Shown piece by piece: positions 47,421 through 59,111 of a stretch of DNA of 64,000 nucleotides (positions are counted from its first letter, which is position 1; each line of letters starts with the position of its first letter). A program made the position numbers and the translations under genes. The stretch comes from Siphonodentalium dalli. Lineage: Eukaryota > Mollusca > Scaphopoda > Gadilida > Siphonodentaliidae. Where the stretch lies: positions 68,225,319 through 68,289,318 of the forward strand of contig CP136069.1 in the NCBI GenBank assembly GCA_032622095.1, in the 5' to 3' direction. A model generated the notes under the pieces. That model saw only the letters and a program-made list of their open reading frames with translations. It was not told where the DNA came from and did not search any database.

Positions 47421-49560
47421 TAGTCCAGGAGATATTGGTCGACCTCTGCACCCCCCCCCCCATGACTCAACTTCACCCCACTAATTTTCTTCCTTAAGGT
47501 CTCCTCTAATTTTTTTCACTCGTTAACAAGAAAAAAAAGTGGCCGCAGAGACTCCAGACAAGGTGGCGTCCATCATGGCGGCTATTTTAAAAAAATGCAC
47601 CAGGTCTCTTTGATCGCCGTTATAGTAAAGATGATATCACATGCGGTCTTGTTTTCCGCTCGATTCGTTATGCTAATATACATCCCTTACAAATTAGCCA
47701 AACATTCGACACCACAATCCAATAGGGCGGCCAAGATGGACGCCGAAATGTGAAAATAAGCTATTTTTCTGACATATTACCAAATTTCGTTTGTCTCTGT
47801 GGGAAAATGTTGGCATCTTTGCGTCATATTATACATTTATCATATAGAGGAGTCATTGGCGACCACATAGGGACCATAATATACATTCATTGCGGGATAT
47901 TTTTGTCCGATATCACGTTTTCCCAAATGCCGATATAATAGGTCAAAGCCGAATCTACTTTAATAACGCGATGTAATGTTTCGAATCAATGAATGTTATT
48001 GCTATTATAACAACACCCATGCATATATATGTGCAGGAGATACTCGAGCTAGGATTCCTCGTATACCTGAGTTGAGGAATATTTACCCAAATCCAAGATG
48101 GCGGCCAAAATGGCCACCAGAAATAGAAAAATCGCCGAAAATCGCTGATTTTAACATCAGTGAGCATTATTGTCATGACAACTCCACACCTGCTTACTAT
48201 TGTGAGTTGGGAACACTTAGGCGAAGAACTTTCCTTGTACCTTATCCAAATAAATGTCCCCCAAATTCAAAATGGCGCCCACAATGGCGGACAGATTTTG
48301 AAAAATCACCGAAATTCCCTCATATTCACATCATTGGGCATTATTGTCGAGAGAACTCCACCCATGCTTACAGTTGAGTTGGAAATACTGAGGTGAGGTA
48401 ATTACATTACATCTCATGCAAGAAATTGTTTTCCAAATCGAAGATGGCGGCCAAAATGGCGACCGAAATCTAAGTCTACATTCCTTTACTTTCTTAGGAT
48501 GGGCGTTATTGTTTCGCGATTTCTATCCACCATTACATGTTGATATGGAATAGTGACATGAAGTATTCATTAGGGTTTGGCAATTGATACTCACAGCCAA
48601 GATCGCTGCTAAATTGGCGGCTAAAAATTGAAAAGAAATCGATATTATCACATATTAATTTCAACTTTTTGTCATAATATCGGTGTGTATGGACGAAACT
48701 GTACATAAACCATCTTCTAGTTCAACTTAAAGGTGTCAAAACGCATAACATAGCTCGTATCCTTCTGGAAAGATGAAAAACCACAATTAATATCGCGATG
48801 TGGCATTTCGAAATCCATTCTCCACTTAGCGCCGATAATGGCCGTAAGCGTAGGTGCGCCGAATAGTTATATCAGAACAATTACCTGATAACAGATTCTG
48901 ATTTGCCACGTCACGTCTGGACCAGCTTCCATTGCTTTGTCTGATAAATCTAGGTCGCTCACACCGACAAAGTATTCACCACTTCCTTGGAGTAGGGTCC
49001 CTCTAATCATAACGTTTCAAACAATTCATTTTCCGGTGTCTAGCTTACGATTTTAAATATTTGCTAAATATGATATTTGTGCGTCATCTTGAACTAGGAA
49101 GGCATATGACCGATGAGTATACAAGTATACAGAAGGTCATCTCTATGTATGTGTCTCATACCCCATGGGGATAACGGCATGTACACCTGGCGAACCAGTT
49201 AGCTAGTCACTTCTCAATAGATGGTTCGTCAACTCACAAACTCAGCGAACGCATTGGCATATGTGGACAACTTCGACAGTGTTTCGAAAGTTGCTAGCTG
49301 TCTCATTCCCTTGGCCAGATCCGAAGCAAACTGTGTGACGCCCGGCAGTTTTCACGTCGAATATCTCCCAGCAGAGAAGAACAATTCTCGCGGTGCTAGT
49401 TTGTGGACATGCGCCATGATATTGGGAATGAAATGGCCATGGTAAACACCACCCCTACACCTGGTGCATGTCATCCGTGTCGGTTTTTGTTTGGTGTGGT
49501 AAGATTGTATTTCCACATAAGTTTCGAAGCCTTTCTGATTCAACTACGTACATTTTTGTC
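47421..49560 (+). repeat. Left arm of the foldback element
   Basis: Diverged tandem segments about 160-172 bp apart carry YY1-like motifs near 47563, 47728, 48098, 48270, 48441 and 48599. A second block at 49140-49450 (GGGGATAACGGCATGTACAC, GGTGCTAGTTTGTGGACATG) pairs with 50190-50540 of the other arm. Confidence 0.8.
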
Positions 49561-50189
49561 TGGATAATACTATGCTAGCCTCCCTCAAAACAGTCGGATG
49601 CGTTTTTGTTATCCTCTCTCGGGGTTAGTGTTAGTATGTGGGCGGTATTATTCAAGAAAATGTCAGGAACTTGGTGCATTTATTTCACTATGTATTTAAA
49701 GAACAATTTACAGTCTCGATGGCAATGGCTGTGGACGTTGGGGAACGCGACCTTTATGATCATATAGCTTTATATATATAACTTTAGAATATAGTAGTTA
49801 ATGTCTCATGCAGGAAAATGGTCGCAATGGTGATGTTACCAACAAATCACTTGGTGTACCAACGTTTGTTGAACTGAATGCAAGAGCTCATCAACGTAAC
49901 ATTCCTCTGGATGTTCTTCGCGTTGAACATTTCACCCTTTTGTTGGTGGAATTTGTACTTTCTTGAACCATACCACCCAGCGTGAGTATGACATATCAAC
50001 CAACTATCAAAGGTATCGCCTTTAAGACTACACCCCACTCTTGGTGGGGCTTATACAGCAGTAGCCAATGGCACACACCTGGTCCAGTTGTTTAAGAACG
50101 GCTTCCAAACGGATGGGAACATACAATTTTAGCATACAAGGAAAGCAAAGCCACACATGGGATCCTGTCTGAATCGAAAACATAACAAA
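49561..50189. other. Central spacer of the foldback element
   Basis: Mostly unpaired sequence between the arms, with no recognised gene. CTTGGTGTACCAACGTTTGT-type phrases near 49850 have no clear partner. Confidence 0.5.
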
Positions 50190-52358
50190 ATAAGGGGCGG
50201 TGCAGTCATGGTCCAATTTCATTTCCACTATCATGACACATACCCACAAACTAGCACCGTTTGTATTATTATCATCTGCTTGGAGCTGTTCGGTGAGACG
50301 ATTGCTGGACAAGCTTGTTCTTATGATCATGTTCAAGGAGTTTGGGTATATTATGCATTATGGTCTTCTACGCCTTAGCAGAAATGCATCCGTCAAATGT
50401 CGGGCTTTCAACATTCGAAGCCATATACAGAAGTTGTCCGGTTACGTCAGTGCATTAGATGAGTATGTGAATTGATGAACCATATATTGAGAAGTGGCTA
50501 TTTGGGAAGATCACCAGGTGTACACGTTGTTATCCCCATTAGGTCACCAAAGCTGACAATACGCAGATAGATAGGTCCTTCTGAAAGCTAGTATACGCAT
50601 CGACCGAATACCTTTCTAGTGTATCGCACAAGATTACACCTATACCCCATATGTAGCATCTGAATTATACCATAAGATATACCACGAATGAAACTCGCTA
50701 AAAATTCCAAGCTTTCGAACAAACACGTGAGCTGGACACCGGCATATGTATTGTTTGAAACATTCCGATTAGTGGGACACTTCTACAAAGAAGTGTAGTA
50801 AACTGTTGTTGTGAGCGAGATAGATTAATCTGACGAAGAGACGGAAACGGGTCTAGATAATGCTGAATGTGGCAATTCAGAATAAACTCAGGTAATGTTG
50901 TTTTGATTTTTGGAAGTCATAATATGACTATTCGGCGCACCTATATACGGTTACGGCCAGTATGAGCCCTTAGTGGAGAATGGATTTTGAAATGCCACAT
51001 CGCGATTGTGGGTTTTCATTCTTCCAAAAGGCTACGACTTACGTTGGAACTAATAGATGGCTTATATTATGTACCGTTTCGTCTATACAAATCGATATTA
51101 TGACAAAAAGTTGAAATTAGTATGTGATAATATCGGTTTCTTTTCAATTTCTGGCCGCCAGTTTGGCCGCCATATTGACTGTGAGTATCACTTGCCAAAC
51201 CCTAATGAACAATTCATACATATCAAGATGTAATGGTGTGTAGAAATCGCGAAACAATAACGCCCATCCTAAGAAAGTAAAGGAATGTAGGCGTGTTTTC
51301 AAATTTCGGTCGCCATTTTGGCCGCCATCTTCGATTTGGAAAACCATTTCTTGCATGATATGTAAGGTAATTACTTCACCTCAGTATTTCCAACTCAACT
51401 GTAAGCATGGATGGAGTTGTCTTGACAATAATGCCCAATGATATAAATATGAGGGAATTTCGGTGATTTTTCGAAATCTGTCCGCCATTGTGGGCGCCAT
51501 TTTAGATTGGGGGGACTTTTATTTGGATAAGGTACAAGGAAAGTTCTTCGCCTAAATGTTCACAACTTACAATAGAAAGCAGGTGCGGAGTTGTCATGAC
51601 AATAATGCTCACTGATGTTAAAATCAGCGATTTTCGGCGATTTTTCTATCTCTGGTGGCCATTTTGGCCGCCATCTTGGATTTGGGTAAATATTCCTCAA
51701 CTCAGGTATAAGAGGAATCCTAGCTCGAGTATCTCCTGCACATATATATGCATGAGTGTTGTCATAATAGTAATAACATTCATTGATTCGAAACATTACA
51801 TCGCGTTATTAACGTAGATTCGGCTTTGACCTATTATACCGGCATTTGGGAAAACGTGATATCGGACAAAAATATCCCGCAATGAATGTATATTATGGTC
51901 GCCATGTGTTCGCCAATGACTCCTCTATACGATAAATGTATAATATGACGCAAAGATGCCAACATTTTCCCACAGAGACAAACGAACGGTGGTAACATGT
52001 CAGAAAAACAGCATATTTTCACATTTCGGCGGCCATCTTGGCCGCCATATTGGATTCTGGTGTCGGATTTTTGGCTAAATTGTACGGGTTGTATATTGGC
52101 ATAACGAATCGATCGGAAAACAAGACCGCATGTGCTATCATCTTTACTATAATGGCGATCAAAGAGACCTAGTGCATATTACAAAAATGGCGCCATGATG
52201 GACGCCATCTTGTCTGGAGTCTCTGCGGCCACTTTTTTTTCTTGTTAACAAGTGAAAAAAATTAGAGGAGATATTAAGAAAGAAAATTAGTGGGGTGAAG
52301 TTGAGTCCTCGGGGGGGGGGGGGGGGGGTGCAGAGGTCGACCAATATATCCTGGACTA
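50190..52358 (-). repeat. Right arm of the foldback element
   Basis: Inverse copy of 47421-49560. YY1-like motifs lie near 51155, 51311, 51482, 51655, 52028 and 52187. The terminal G run is 18 long (52311-52328) against 11 C in the left arm. Confidence 0.8.
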
Positions 52359-52918
52359 TAGCTATATGGCGTTGATACTAGCAATTATGTGCAGGCTTTC
52401 TTACGTTTACATATCAGGAATATGGTCATACAGGGAAGGTTCGTGCTATCAAAGTTGTTAAAATGGGGGTTGGAATGAGTTGTGTTGTAACATATACACC
52501 ATCTCTAATTCAATTTTAGAACGATCATACCGTGTATATCTCCTGGTCAAGTTGAACTGCTAATGTGCTGAATTGCTTATGATACTGTTAGGGCAAACTG
52601 ATGCTGTTAACAAAAAGTACCGTTGTTTGTTTTTTTTATTTGTATTTTTCACGGTGTTCCTATAATCTGAACATATACAAGAAAGGCCATTTTGCGTATC
52701 AAACATTCAAAATCAAATTTATTGCGAAATATTTTAATACTGGTTGTATTAGTTGTTGAAAATCGACTATAATCAGGATGGTTATTTATGTCATTTTAGA
52801 AACACCAGCGTATTATTAAATTTTTCAAAAATATATATGTTCTTGAATTTTTCATACACACACTGGTTTTTTTCTCAAATCGCTCGGATTAGCCAAGCAC
52901 CGCGAAAATGACAACTTT
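52359..52918. other. No convincing gene
   Basis: AT-rich flank to the right of the foldback element. Confidence 0.45.
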
Positions 52919-53110
52919 GTGTATATACAGGAACAAATGGGGTCAGAGAGACAAGCCAACGAGAACTTCTGTCACAAGGACAAACTTGTTTTACTCATAC
53001 TGAACTATGAACTGGGACAAAATCTTCAGCCACATTTATATAAGAAGCCAAATGTAGTGAAATTAGCCGCACTGTTCATAATTAAAAAAGAAACATCTAA
53101 ACATACCTGA
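52919..53110 (+). pseudogene. Small LINE ORF2 C-terminal scrap
   Basis: The end of the frame reads HLYKKPNVVKLAALF, closely matching YYYQRPNANKLAALF in the LINE fragment at 18233-18538. The Cys/His motif that precedes it there is not preserved in frame here. Confidence 0.5.
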
Positions 53111-54014
53111 CAGATCATGTCAAAAATAAGAAATAAATTACTAGTATAATGTGCCGAAACGTCTTCGTCCAAGTGCCTAAAACCTAGGTTCCGAAAAGAC
53201 CAGATGCCGAAATGTCATGAACCCGAAATAAACACATTAATATGAGTTCTCGATAGCCAGATATCGATTAGGTAAATAATAAAGAGCGCTCTGAAAATTG
53301 ATAGTTTGCATGTACTCGTTTTAACTTAAAGGATGGATGCGTTTGTGTACTTTCGCGATGCGTGTGCAGTACGAACAATAGTGATTGGAAGTAGTTTTCG
53401 TGTTTCTTTTGCCTGGTGAGCTGGACATTATGTTGGGCAATTTTGACAAAATGTGGTGTATAATCGGACAGTGTATCTTTAAGTAAGATATTTGAAACAC
53501 TGTGTTTCGCGATTTATGTGTGCACATGTGTGCCAAATGTTCAGTATTTCTTCATTTCATGTTTTATGCAGACTCCGGGGTATACAATTAAAGATACGAT
53601 TCGAGTACACCTGTCCGGACAAGCTATATACAGTGTGTTCATGATTTTCCCATATAAAAATACCTTCTGAGGGGACGGTCAAATGTGATATTTTTGGAAC
53701 ATGAGATCTGCGGAAAAGTTCGGAAGGTATCAAGAGGAATAACTCTATATCTTGTTGGCAACTTTCATCAATGCAAATGTCAATTAGAATCGAACATATT
53801 TCGATCGGATGCAAGGAGGGGGGGGGGGGGGGGGGGGGGGGTAGTCTGCGAAAAAAAATCCGGACTCAGGGCGGGGTGGCTGATTGGCTCGCTGCTGGAA
53901 CAATTGTGCGATGTAAAAAATTTCCGATCAACAATTTAAACTAAGTTTAACCATGTAACTAAGTTATTTCTGACATTACTAAAGTATATGCCGTTTGAGT
54001 CTGTGTTAATAATG
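53111..54014. other. No gene; 24-base G run
   Basis: Nothing coding was recognised. 53818-53841 is an uninterrupted run of 24 G, the longest in the window, followed by TAGTCTGCG. Confidence 0.5.
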
Positions 54015-54174
54015 AATGGGAATAAAATAAAGTAACACCATTTAAGACTCATTTGAGTTTTTTTTTAAAACACGAGCTTTCGGCTATCTATTAGCCTTTA
54101 TCAAGTATGAAGCTCGTGTTTTTTTTAAAAACTCAAATGAGTCTTAAATGGTGTTACTTTATTTTATTCCCATT
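54015..54174. mobile_element. Palindromic element with structured loop, 160 bp
   Basis: AATGGGAATAAAATAAAGTA, ACACCATTTAAGACTCATTT and AACACGAGCTT are mirrored at the right end by the inverse phrases. On the minus strand the loop region reads TTGATAA-AGGCTA-ATAGA-TAGCC-GAAAG, a small stem between two purine-rich strands. This layout resembles a hammerhead core with two deviations (CTGATGA expected). The palindrome may also be two inverted ends of a retroelement. Confidence 0.75.
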
Positions 54175-55273
54175 TAAGTTATTTCTATTATATTACTTTG
54201 TTGTGCACTATGCTTACTGCATGTTTTATCATTTATGAGCACGATTGTGTCCTTATTAAAGACTGAAAACAACACTGTATGCACCACAAGATGGACTCTC
54301 ATATATTATTCATGTGGCGCAGCTGTGTAGCTATCAAGTTGGCTAAGATCAGATATTTACAAAACATACACAGGGGGTGCAGAATTTAGGACTATGTTCC
54401 AATTTCAGAGTATGTCATTACATGTTGATTAACATGTAAATGGAGCATATATGATAAGGCTTTGCCTGATTTTAAATCTCTGTCTGTATGAATAGTCCTA
54501 CATACAGCACTTATCGTGCGAGGCATTATCATTTATGGGTTTCGTATTGTTCCATTTCCATGTTAATCAACATATAATTATATACATTATACCAGGAAGC
54601 CACATAAACATTAAACCAATCTTGAGTCACTGCTTCAGTGACAAAAAATACAAATATATCCAATTAGCTGAATAATCCAACTTAACCTTTATGCAGGTGA
54701 TATGCATATATCGAAAATAGAAAATTATAACATACGTCTTGCATATATCAACTTGCTCTCTGGGCATATCACAGGACTGATAGAGTGAATTAAATGAAAC
54801 AGAAGTAACGTAAGAATATAATCATGAAACAATTATAAAATTAAATAGTGTTTGATTTGATTAAAAGTGATATGATTGTTTAATACCAATATTTTTGTCA
54901 TGTCGGTGTTTCACTTATGTCCCTTTAAGATACAGGTAGTATACGGTAGGTCGGTCAGTGCATTTAAAAACAAATACACGTTCCCCATATCTTCGTGAAA
55001 CCCTACGACAGTGGGAGTATCAGCCATACCAGGCCATACCATTAAATAAGGGATCGACCAGCTGATCTACGCCAAATTACGATAGACTTTGAAATAGATT
55101 TTGTGCGAATAAACAGGAAAAAGGACCGTTTTGTACCGAAGTACAATAACCATTGCCTAATTCAGTTAGACAAGCACTGCCATATAGTGCCCAAAGTCAC
55201 CATCTAAATTAATGGTGTGGTTAGCTTGTGTGTGTGACTGAATTCCAACTGAATACTGCATGATAACATGTAT
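54175..55273. other. No convincing gene
   Basis: AT-rich sequence without recognised features. Confidence 0.45.
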
Positions 55274-55278
55274 ATTAC

Positions 55279-55826
55279 CAGGTCTGACAACTCCCAATTA
55301 TAGCTATAATGGCCACATGTAGCTATTGTAGCTACAAATGGCTCTATATATTTGTGATGGATGAATCTGGTTGAAGAAAGATAACTCAATCCAACAAACA
55401 ATCGTTGAAATTTATAATAACCTTATTTGAATATTCCTGGTAAATTAATATAGTTTGCCATTTCATGTATAATTAACAAAATAGTCCAACATTGTTACTT
55501 TTTCCTGACAAGTGTACCTAAATACAAGAATAGTAGATCATATGTGGATGGGTGCGAGTCCCATGTCACATAGATTAACAGATTTCTAAACAGATACACG
55601 TGATTAGCTATGATTGTCGGATATTCCTCAAGCTGGTGCAACCCAAACTACACCGGCAGTGGTTTCATAAGTTGCTACAAAATAATACCCCTCATCCTTA
55701 GTTGCAGCAGCTCGCGGTAATGCTTACGTGCCACGCCAATTTGTAAAATATTGGTTTTCGATAGTCAAATGTAGCTACAATAGCTACATATAGCTATAAT
55801 AGCTACAATTGGGAATTGCCAGCCTG
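55279..55826. mobile_element. Non-autonomous TIR element, 548 bp, TAGCTA-rich ends
   Basis: CAGGTCTGACAACTCCCAAT at the left and the inverse of CAGGCTGGCAATTCCCAATT at the right are about 70-bp terminal inverted repeats. Each continues with TAGCTAT, TGTAGCTATTGTAGCTAC and related phrases. ATTAC (or ATTACC if one end base is shared) is repeated on both sides at 55274 and 55827. CAGG ends suggest hAT but the 5-6-bp duplication does not, so the superfamily is open. Confidence 0.8.
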
Positions 55827-55894
55827 ATTACCACGGAATTAGGAGAGGTGAATATTATATGCATTTTTTCAAGACTAAACTAAATTCTGGATTT

Positions 55895-56465
55895 CCAGGC
55901 CGGCCCGGCAAAGTCCTTTTCAGGGCTCCCTACCGGGAGCGGACCGGGCAATACCAAATCAGCATGGAAACCTCGACAGAAGACGAAGAAAAAGAAGAAG
56001 AAAACACCATCTAGAAAAAAAGAGAGATGCTGAGAGATTCGCTGCGTGGAAAGCTAAAAAGCCGACGGAAACACCAGTCGACTCCGCCCATCCAGCCGAG
56101 AACCCGGCCCAGTCTGTCGTCCAGGAGATGGAACCACCATCACCAGCACCACGACCAGACGATGATACTGATACTGAAGACGAAGACGAGGAGCCCCCCG
56201 ACTTCGTTCCGAAAACACCGGAGTACCAAGAGCCGGAGACTTCACCGCCAAACTCATGAGGCAAGTCGACCTAAGTACCATCAACATAGACGACATCCTG
56301 AAGAAATTGTATGACGATTGCGCCGGACCTTCTCCGCCGATCTCACCTCTTCCTTCATCATCATCATCAACATCTTCCACTTCACCACCACCGAAGAAGA
56401 AGAAAAAGAAGGAAGACAAGAAAAAGAAAAAGAAAAAGAACAAAACAGAATTTCAACAACTGTAG
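55895..56465 (+). pseudogene. Lys/Pro/Ser-rich ORF in three segments, retroelement-associated type
   Basis: After an acceptor-like TTTCCAG, frame A reads SGLPTGSGPGNTKSAWKP, a Lys run and TPSRKK (to about 56021). A +1 shift in the A7 run gives frame B: RDAERFAAWKAKKPTETP, an acidic region and TSPPNS ending at TGA 56257. ATGA overlap then begins a third segment, back in frame A's register: MRQVDLSTINIDDILKKLYD, Ser/Pro run, Lys run, stop at 56463. The PSRKKRD-x-x-R-F-x-x-W/F-x-x-KK phrase recurs, as I recall, in ORF1/gag-like proteins of invertebrate retroelements. Two shifts imply decay, homopolymer error, or recoding. Confidence 0.55.
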
Positions 56466-56554
56466 AGTTACCTCCCTTCTATTGATTTTGGGGTTGTATT
56501 CAAATATTGGAATATACACGGGGATTTTTCGCGACCTGGAATGTCACCCGAGGG

Positions 56555-56655
56555 CCGCCAGGCCTTATTTTGGCATTAAGGAACTGCCCTTTTGTTAAGC
56601 CTGAGTAAATTCCAAGGCCTTATTTTGGCATTAAGGAACTGGCCTTTTGTGAACT
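56555..56655. repeat. Short direct repeat, about 53-bp offset
   Basis: AGGCCTTATTTTGGCATTAA followed by GGAACTG occurs near 56560 and again near 56613. Confidence 0.9.
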
Positions 56656-57763
56656 TTAGTGCTATTCTGTGCTTCTGGTGCTATATACTACCAAATGTGA
56701 GAGCTTGAAAGTTTTTTTTTATAATTTAATCTGATTTATTTTCTAAATTGGGGTGGGGTGGGTCCCAAATAGGTGGCGCGGAAAAACATTTGCACAGAGG
56801 GTGGGGTGGGTTGTCATGGGACGGAAAATATTGTGTTCAGCCCTGATGCATCAAGAATTAACCACTTATGTATGCCTTTATTGACAAATAATATGCCCGA
56901 TCGTCAGTTATTTTTGTGTTTTGTTCACAAATAAAGATATGTGTAGTCTTAAAATCGGGTTTTATAAAAATGATGGTGTTATTATTATTGTTGATATTGC
57001 GATTTAGTCTGAAATAGATACACTATCTTTAAAGCAGGACGTGATCCGTTCGAAAACTGCCCCTAGCTAAATATATGTTCTGTTGTGTTCTTGTTGCAGG
57101 ATTACATCTACAAAGATTCTTGGTACTATATAAACCACCTCCAAACCAGCAACATGGGAGATGAAACCGATCCTAATCACTTACCATTATGTTGCGGCAG
57201 AGAGATTGTCTGGCGTCCACGGTGGAGCCATGTATCCCTTGACCGACATCATGAGGTCTGAAACTCTATACACTGTAAGAAAGGAGGCACAGAAAACAAG
57301 CTGAAGAACCAGTAGTTGGTTCTTCGTGCTTCAAACACAGTTGTAGAACCAAAATTACCTACAATTACTGCTGCTTTGGTTCAAATAAAAAAGGCTGGTA
57401 CTGTTGATGGTGACAAATAGTGGTATATGATAGCTCCAAAATAGCTCTTAAAGTTAAGACCCCCCCCTGATATGTTCGAGGATATCTTCAGATATGTTAA
57501 TCAGAATGCGATGACACTATGGGACGATACTCGCTTATGTGTGATCAATATATCTTATAACTAAAGTTACGATGCGTGGCAACATGATTGTATGAACACC
57601 AATTGAGTGGGAAGAGTCGATTTTCAGAATATCACTGGGTTCACCGAGAGGGAACATGTTCACGTATGCTGTTCAAATTTCAGTATTCTCGGCTAACGAT
57701 AGTAATACAAGTTTATTATCAATAATCGACTGCCTGGAATAATTTGCGAAATATCGTTAAACC
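56656..57763. other. No convincing gene; one possible exon-like frame
   Basis: After TTGTTGCAG at about 57092-57100, a frame reads DYIYKDSWYYINHLQTSNMG and PNHLPLCCGREIVWRPRW before TGA near 57259. Composition is protein-like and the acceptor is good, but I do not recognise it and there is no clear donor in frame. The rest holds no recognised feature. Confidence 0.3.
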
Positions 57764-58044
57764 ACGGATGGGTTGCTTGGTTGTTTGGGTTTAACGTCGA
57801 TTCAGCCGCTATGCCATTGTCAGTTTTTACGGGTGGAGGAAAGACCACGCAGGGGGTTAAGTTAATCGGGAAATCATTCAACTGGGTGTAGAAACCACCG
57901 ATCCCGGAAAGCGACTGACAAATTTGCCCAGATATATACACGAATCTCGTTATCCTCCTTTTGTGTGGATCACAAATCCGCGCTTGTCAGTGTTAGAACC
58001 TATGGCGGCGTAATGCGTTGACCACTCTACAGACCACAGGCCCC
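57764..58044 (-). mobile_element. tRNA-derived SINE, degenerate, minus strand
   Basis: Read on the minus strand, GGGGCCTGTGGTCTGTAGAG and TGGTCAACGC resemble a tRNA-like head with box A. ACCCGTAAAAACTGACAATG is shared in plan with the body of the SINE at 21700. The tail GACGTTAAACCCAAACAACC resembles that element's GCGACAATGAACCCCAAATC tail. Box B is degenerate and no target duplication was found. Confidence 0.65.
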
Positions 58045-58132
58045 TGGGGAAAATGAATAAAATACCAATATAGACTATACCAGTGTACAGTGGTATGGTC
58101 TATATTGTTTTTTTTTTAGTAATTTTCCCCAG
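58044..58132. mobile_element. Palindromic MITE-like hairpin, 89 bp
   Basis: CTGGGGAAAAT and ATTTTCCCCAG are the ends. Inner arms CAATATAGAC and GTCTATATTG pair around TATACCAGTGTACAGTGGTA. It abuts the head of the SINE. Confidence 0.75.
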
Positions 58133-59111
58133 ATTGGACAATCGGGGTCCTCATAAAACAAGGATGGTGGTCATAAAGGCCGATGATTGTCACAAGGTAA
58201 CGGATTCAGTCCCATCGAATGGGGAAAACGTATGAGAAACACGGCGTTACCACAACTGGTATGTTTGCAGGATTAAACCGTGTATCATTGAGCTCACTAG
58301 TTGATAATGGTCTCAAAGATGGCGGTTTAATCCCGAAAATGGTAAATTTCATTACATTCCGTGAATGAGCCCTCAGCATATGAGATATGACACTACTTTT
58401 AAGTTTGAATCCAATAATATATGTACCAAAAATAATTTGTCCTTGCGACATAAATATATCAAGGCACCAAATCATAGCAAACTTTATTGTAGCCACACAA
58501 TTGACGAGTAAATTGAGTGCATATTAAACACCCGAGTGTCACTCACATTCATATATCCTATTTATCCAGTGCATTGCAATGAATAGTACACTGTCAGTTT
58601 GACGGTGTCGGGCCGCGGTAATCAGACAGTCGCACACCGTTTCATCAGTTTTATGGGCCCTGAAAATTGTGTGAGTGATTCCAAGTTCATGCCGTCAAAA
58701 ATCTAACAATATTATAGTCTAGTCGTAATTCTCAGGTAAGACATTTCTAGAAGCATTTCCGCGGAAAAGTGTCAAACCCACTTTTTTACCATAATTCGAA
58801 GGTGCCGAACACGAATAGACTGCCTGTCGCCCGATTGGATCAACATAGGGTTCAATAAAAGGCTTTTAAAATCTTCGTGTTTTCTTCGCTGGAGGGTTGT
58901 TGATACGGCACCGTACAATGTCATATGAAATCAAGTAACTGGCCTTCAACACACTCAAACTTATATACTCCTCGCGGAACGTTCAAAGCCGCGTTGTATC
59001 ATGATACGATCATCACAGTAATAATTCTGAAACATTAACATCATATTAATCAGGTACCTACGGTAAGACATTGCTGTTTTGTATATTTATCGACGATTAT
59101 CGTAAGAATTC
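58133..59111. other. No convincing gene
   Basis: AT-rich sequence without a recognised feature. Confidence 0.45.

Larger units (their letters stand above)
47421..52358. mobile_element. Giant foldback element, 4.9 kb, arms about 2.1 kb
   Basis: TAGTCCAGGAGATATTGGTC at the left and the inverse GACCAATATATCCTGGACTA at the right mark the ends. The arms match position by position for more than 2 kb: 47520 with 52245, 48100 with 51660, 48440 with 51320, 49180 with 50540 and 49400 with 50240. Each arm has about six regularly spaced segments with AAGATGGCGGCCAAAATGGC-like motifs, and a poly-C/poly-G run about 30 bp from its end. The unpaired centre is about 0.6 kb. Short frames in the arms are not credible transposase. 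No target duplication is obvious next to the ends. Confidence 0.88.

Noticed and set aside
49221-50336. Host or transposase gene inside the foldback element
   Set aside because: The 74- and 102-codon frames share a GASLW-x-C-x-MI phrase only because the arms are inverted copies. They have stops and no domain.
56054-56443. 129-codon minus-strand frame with Phe and Ser/Val runs
   Set aside because: It is the antisense of the Lys- and Ser/Pro-rich coding segments, whose purine runs keep it open.
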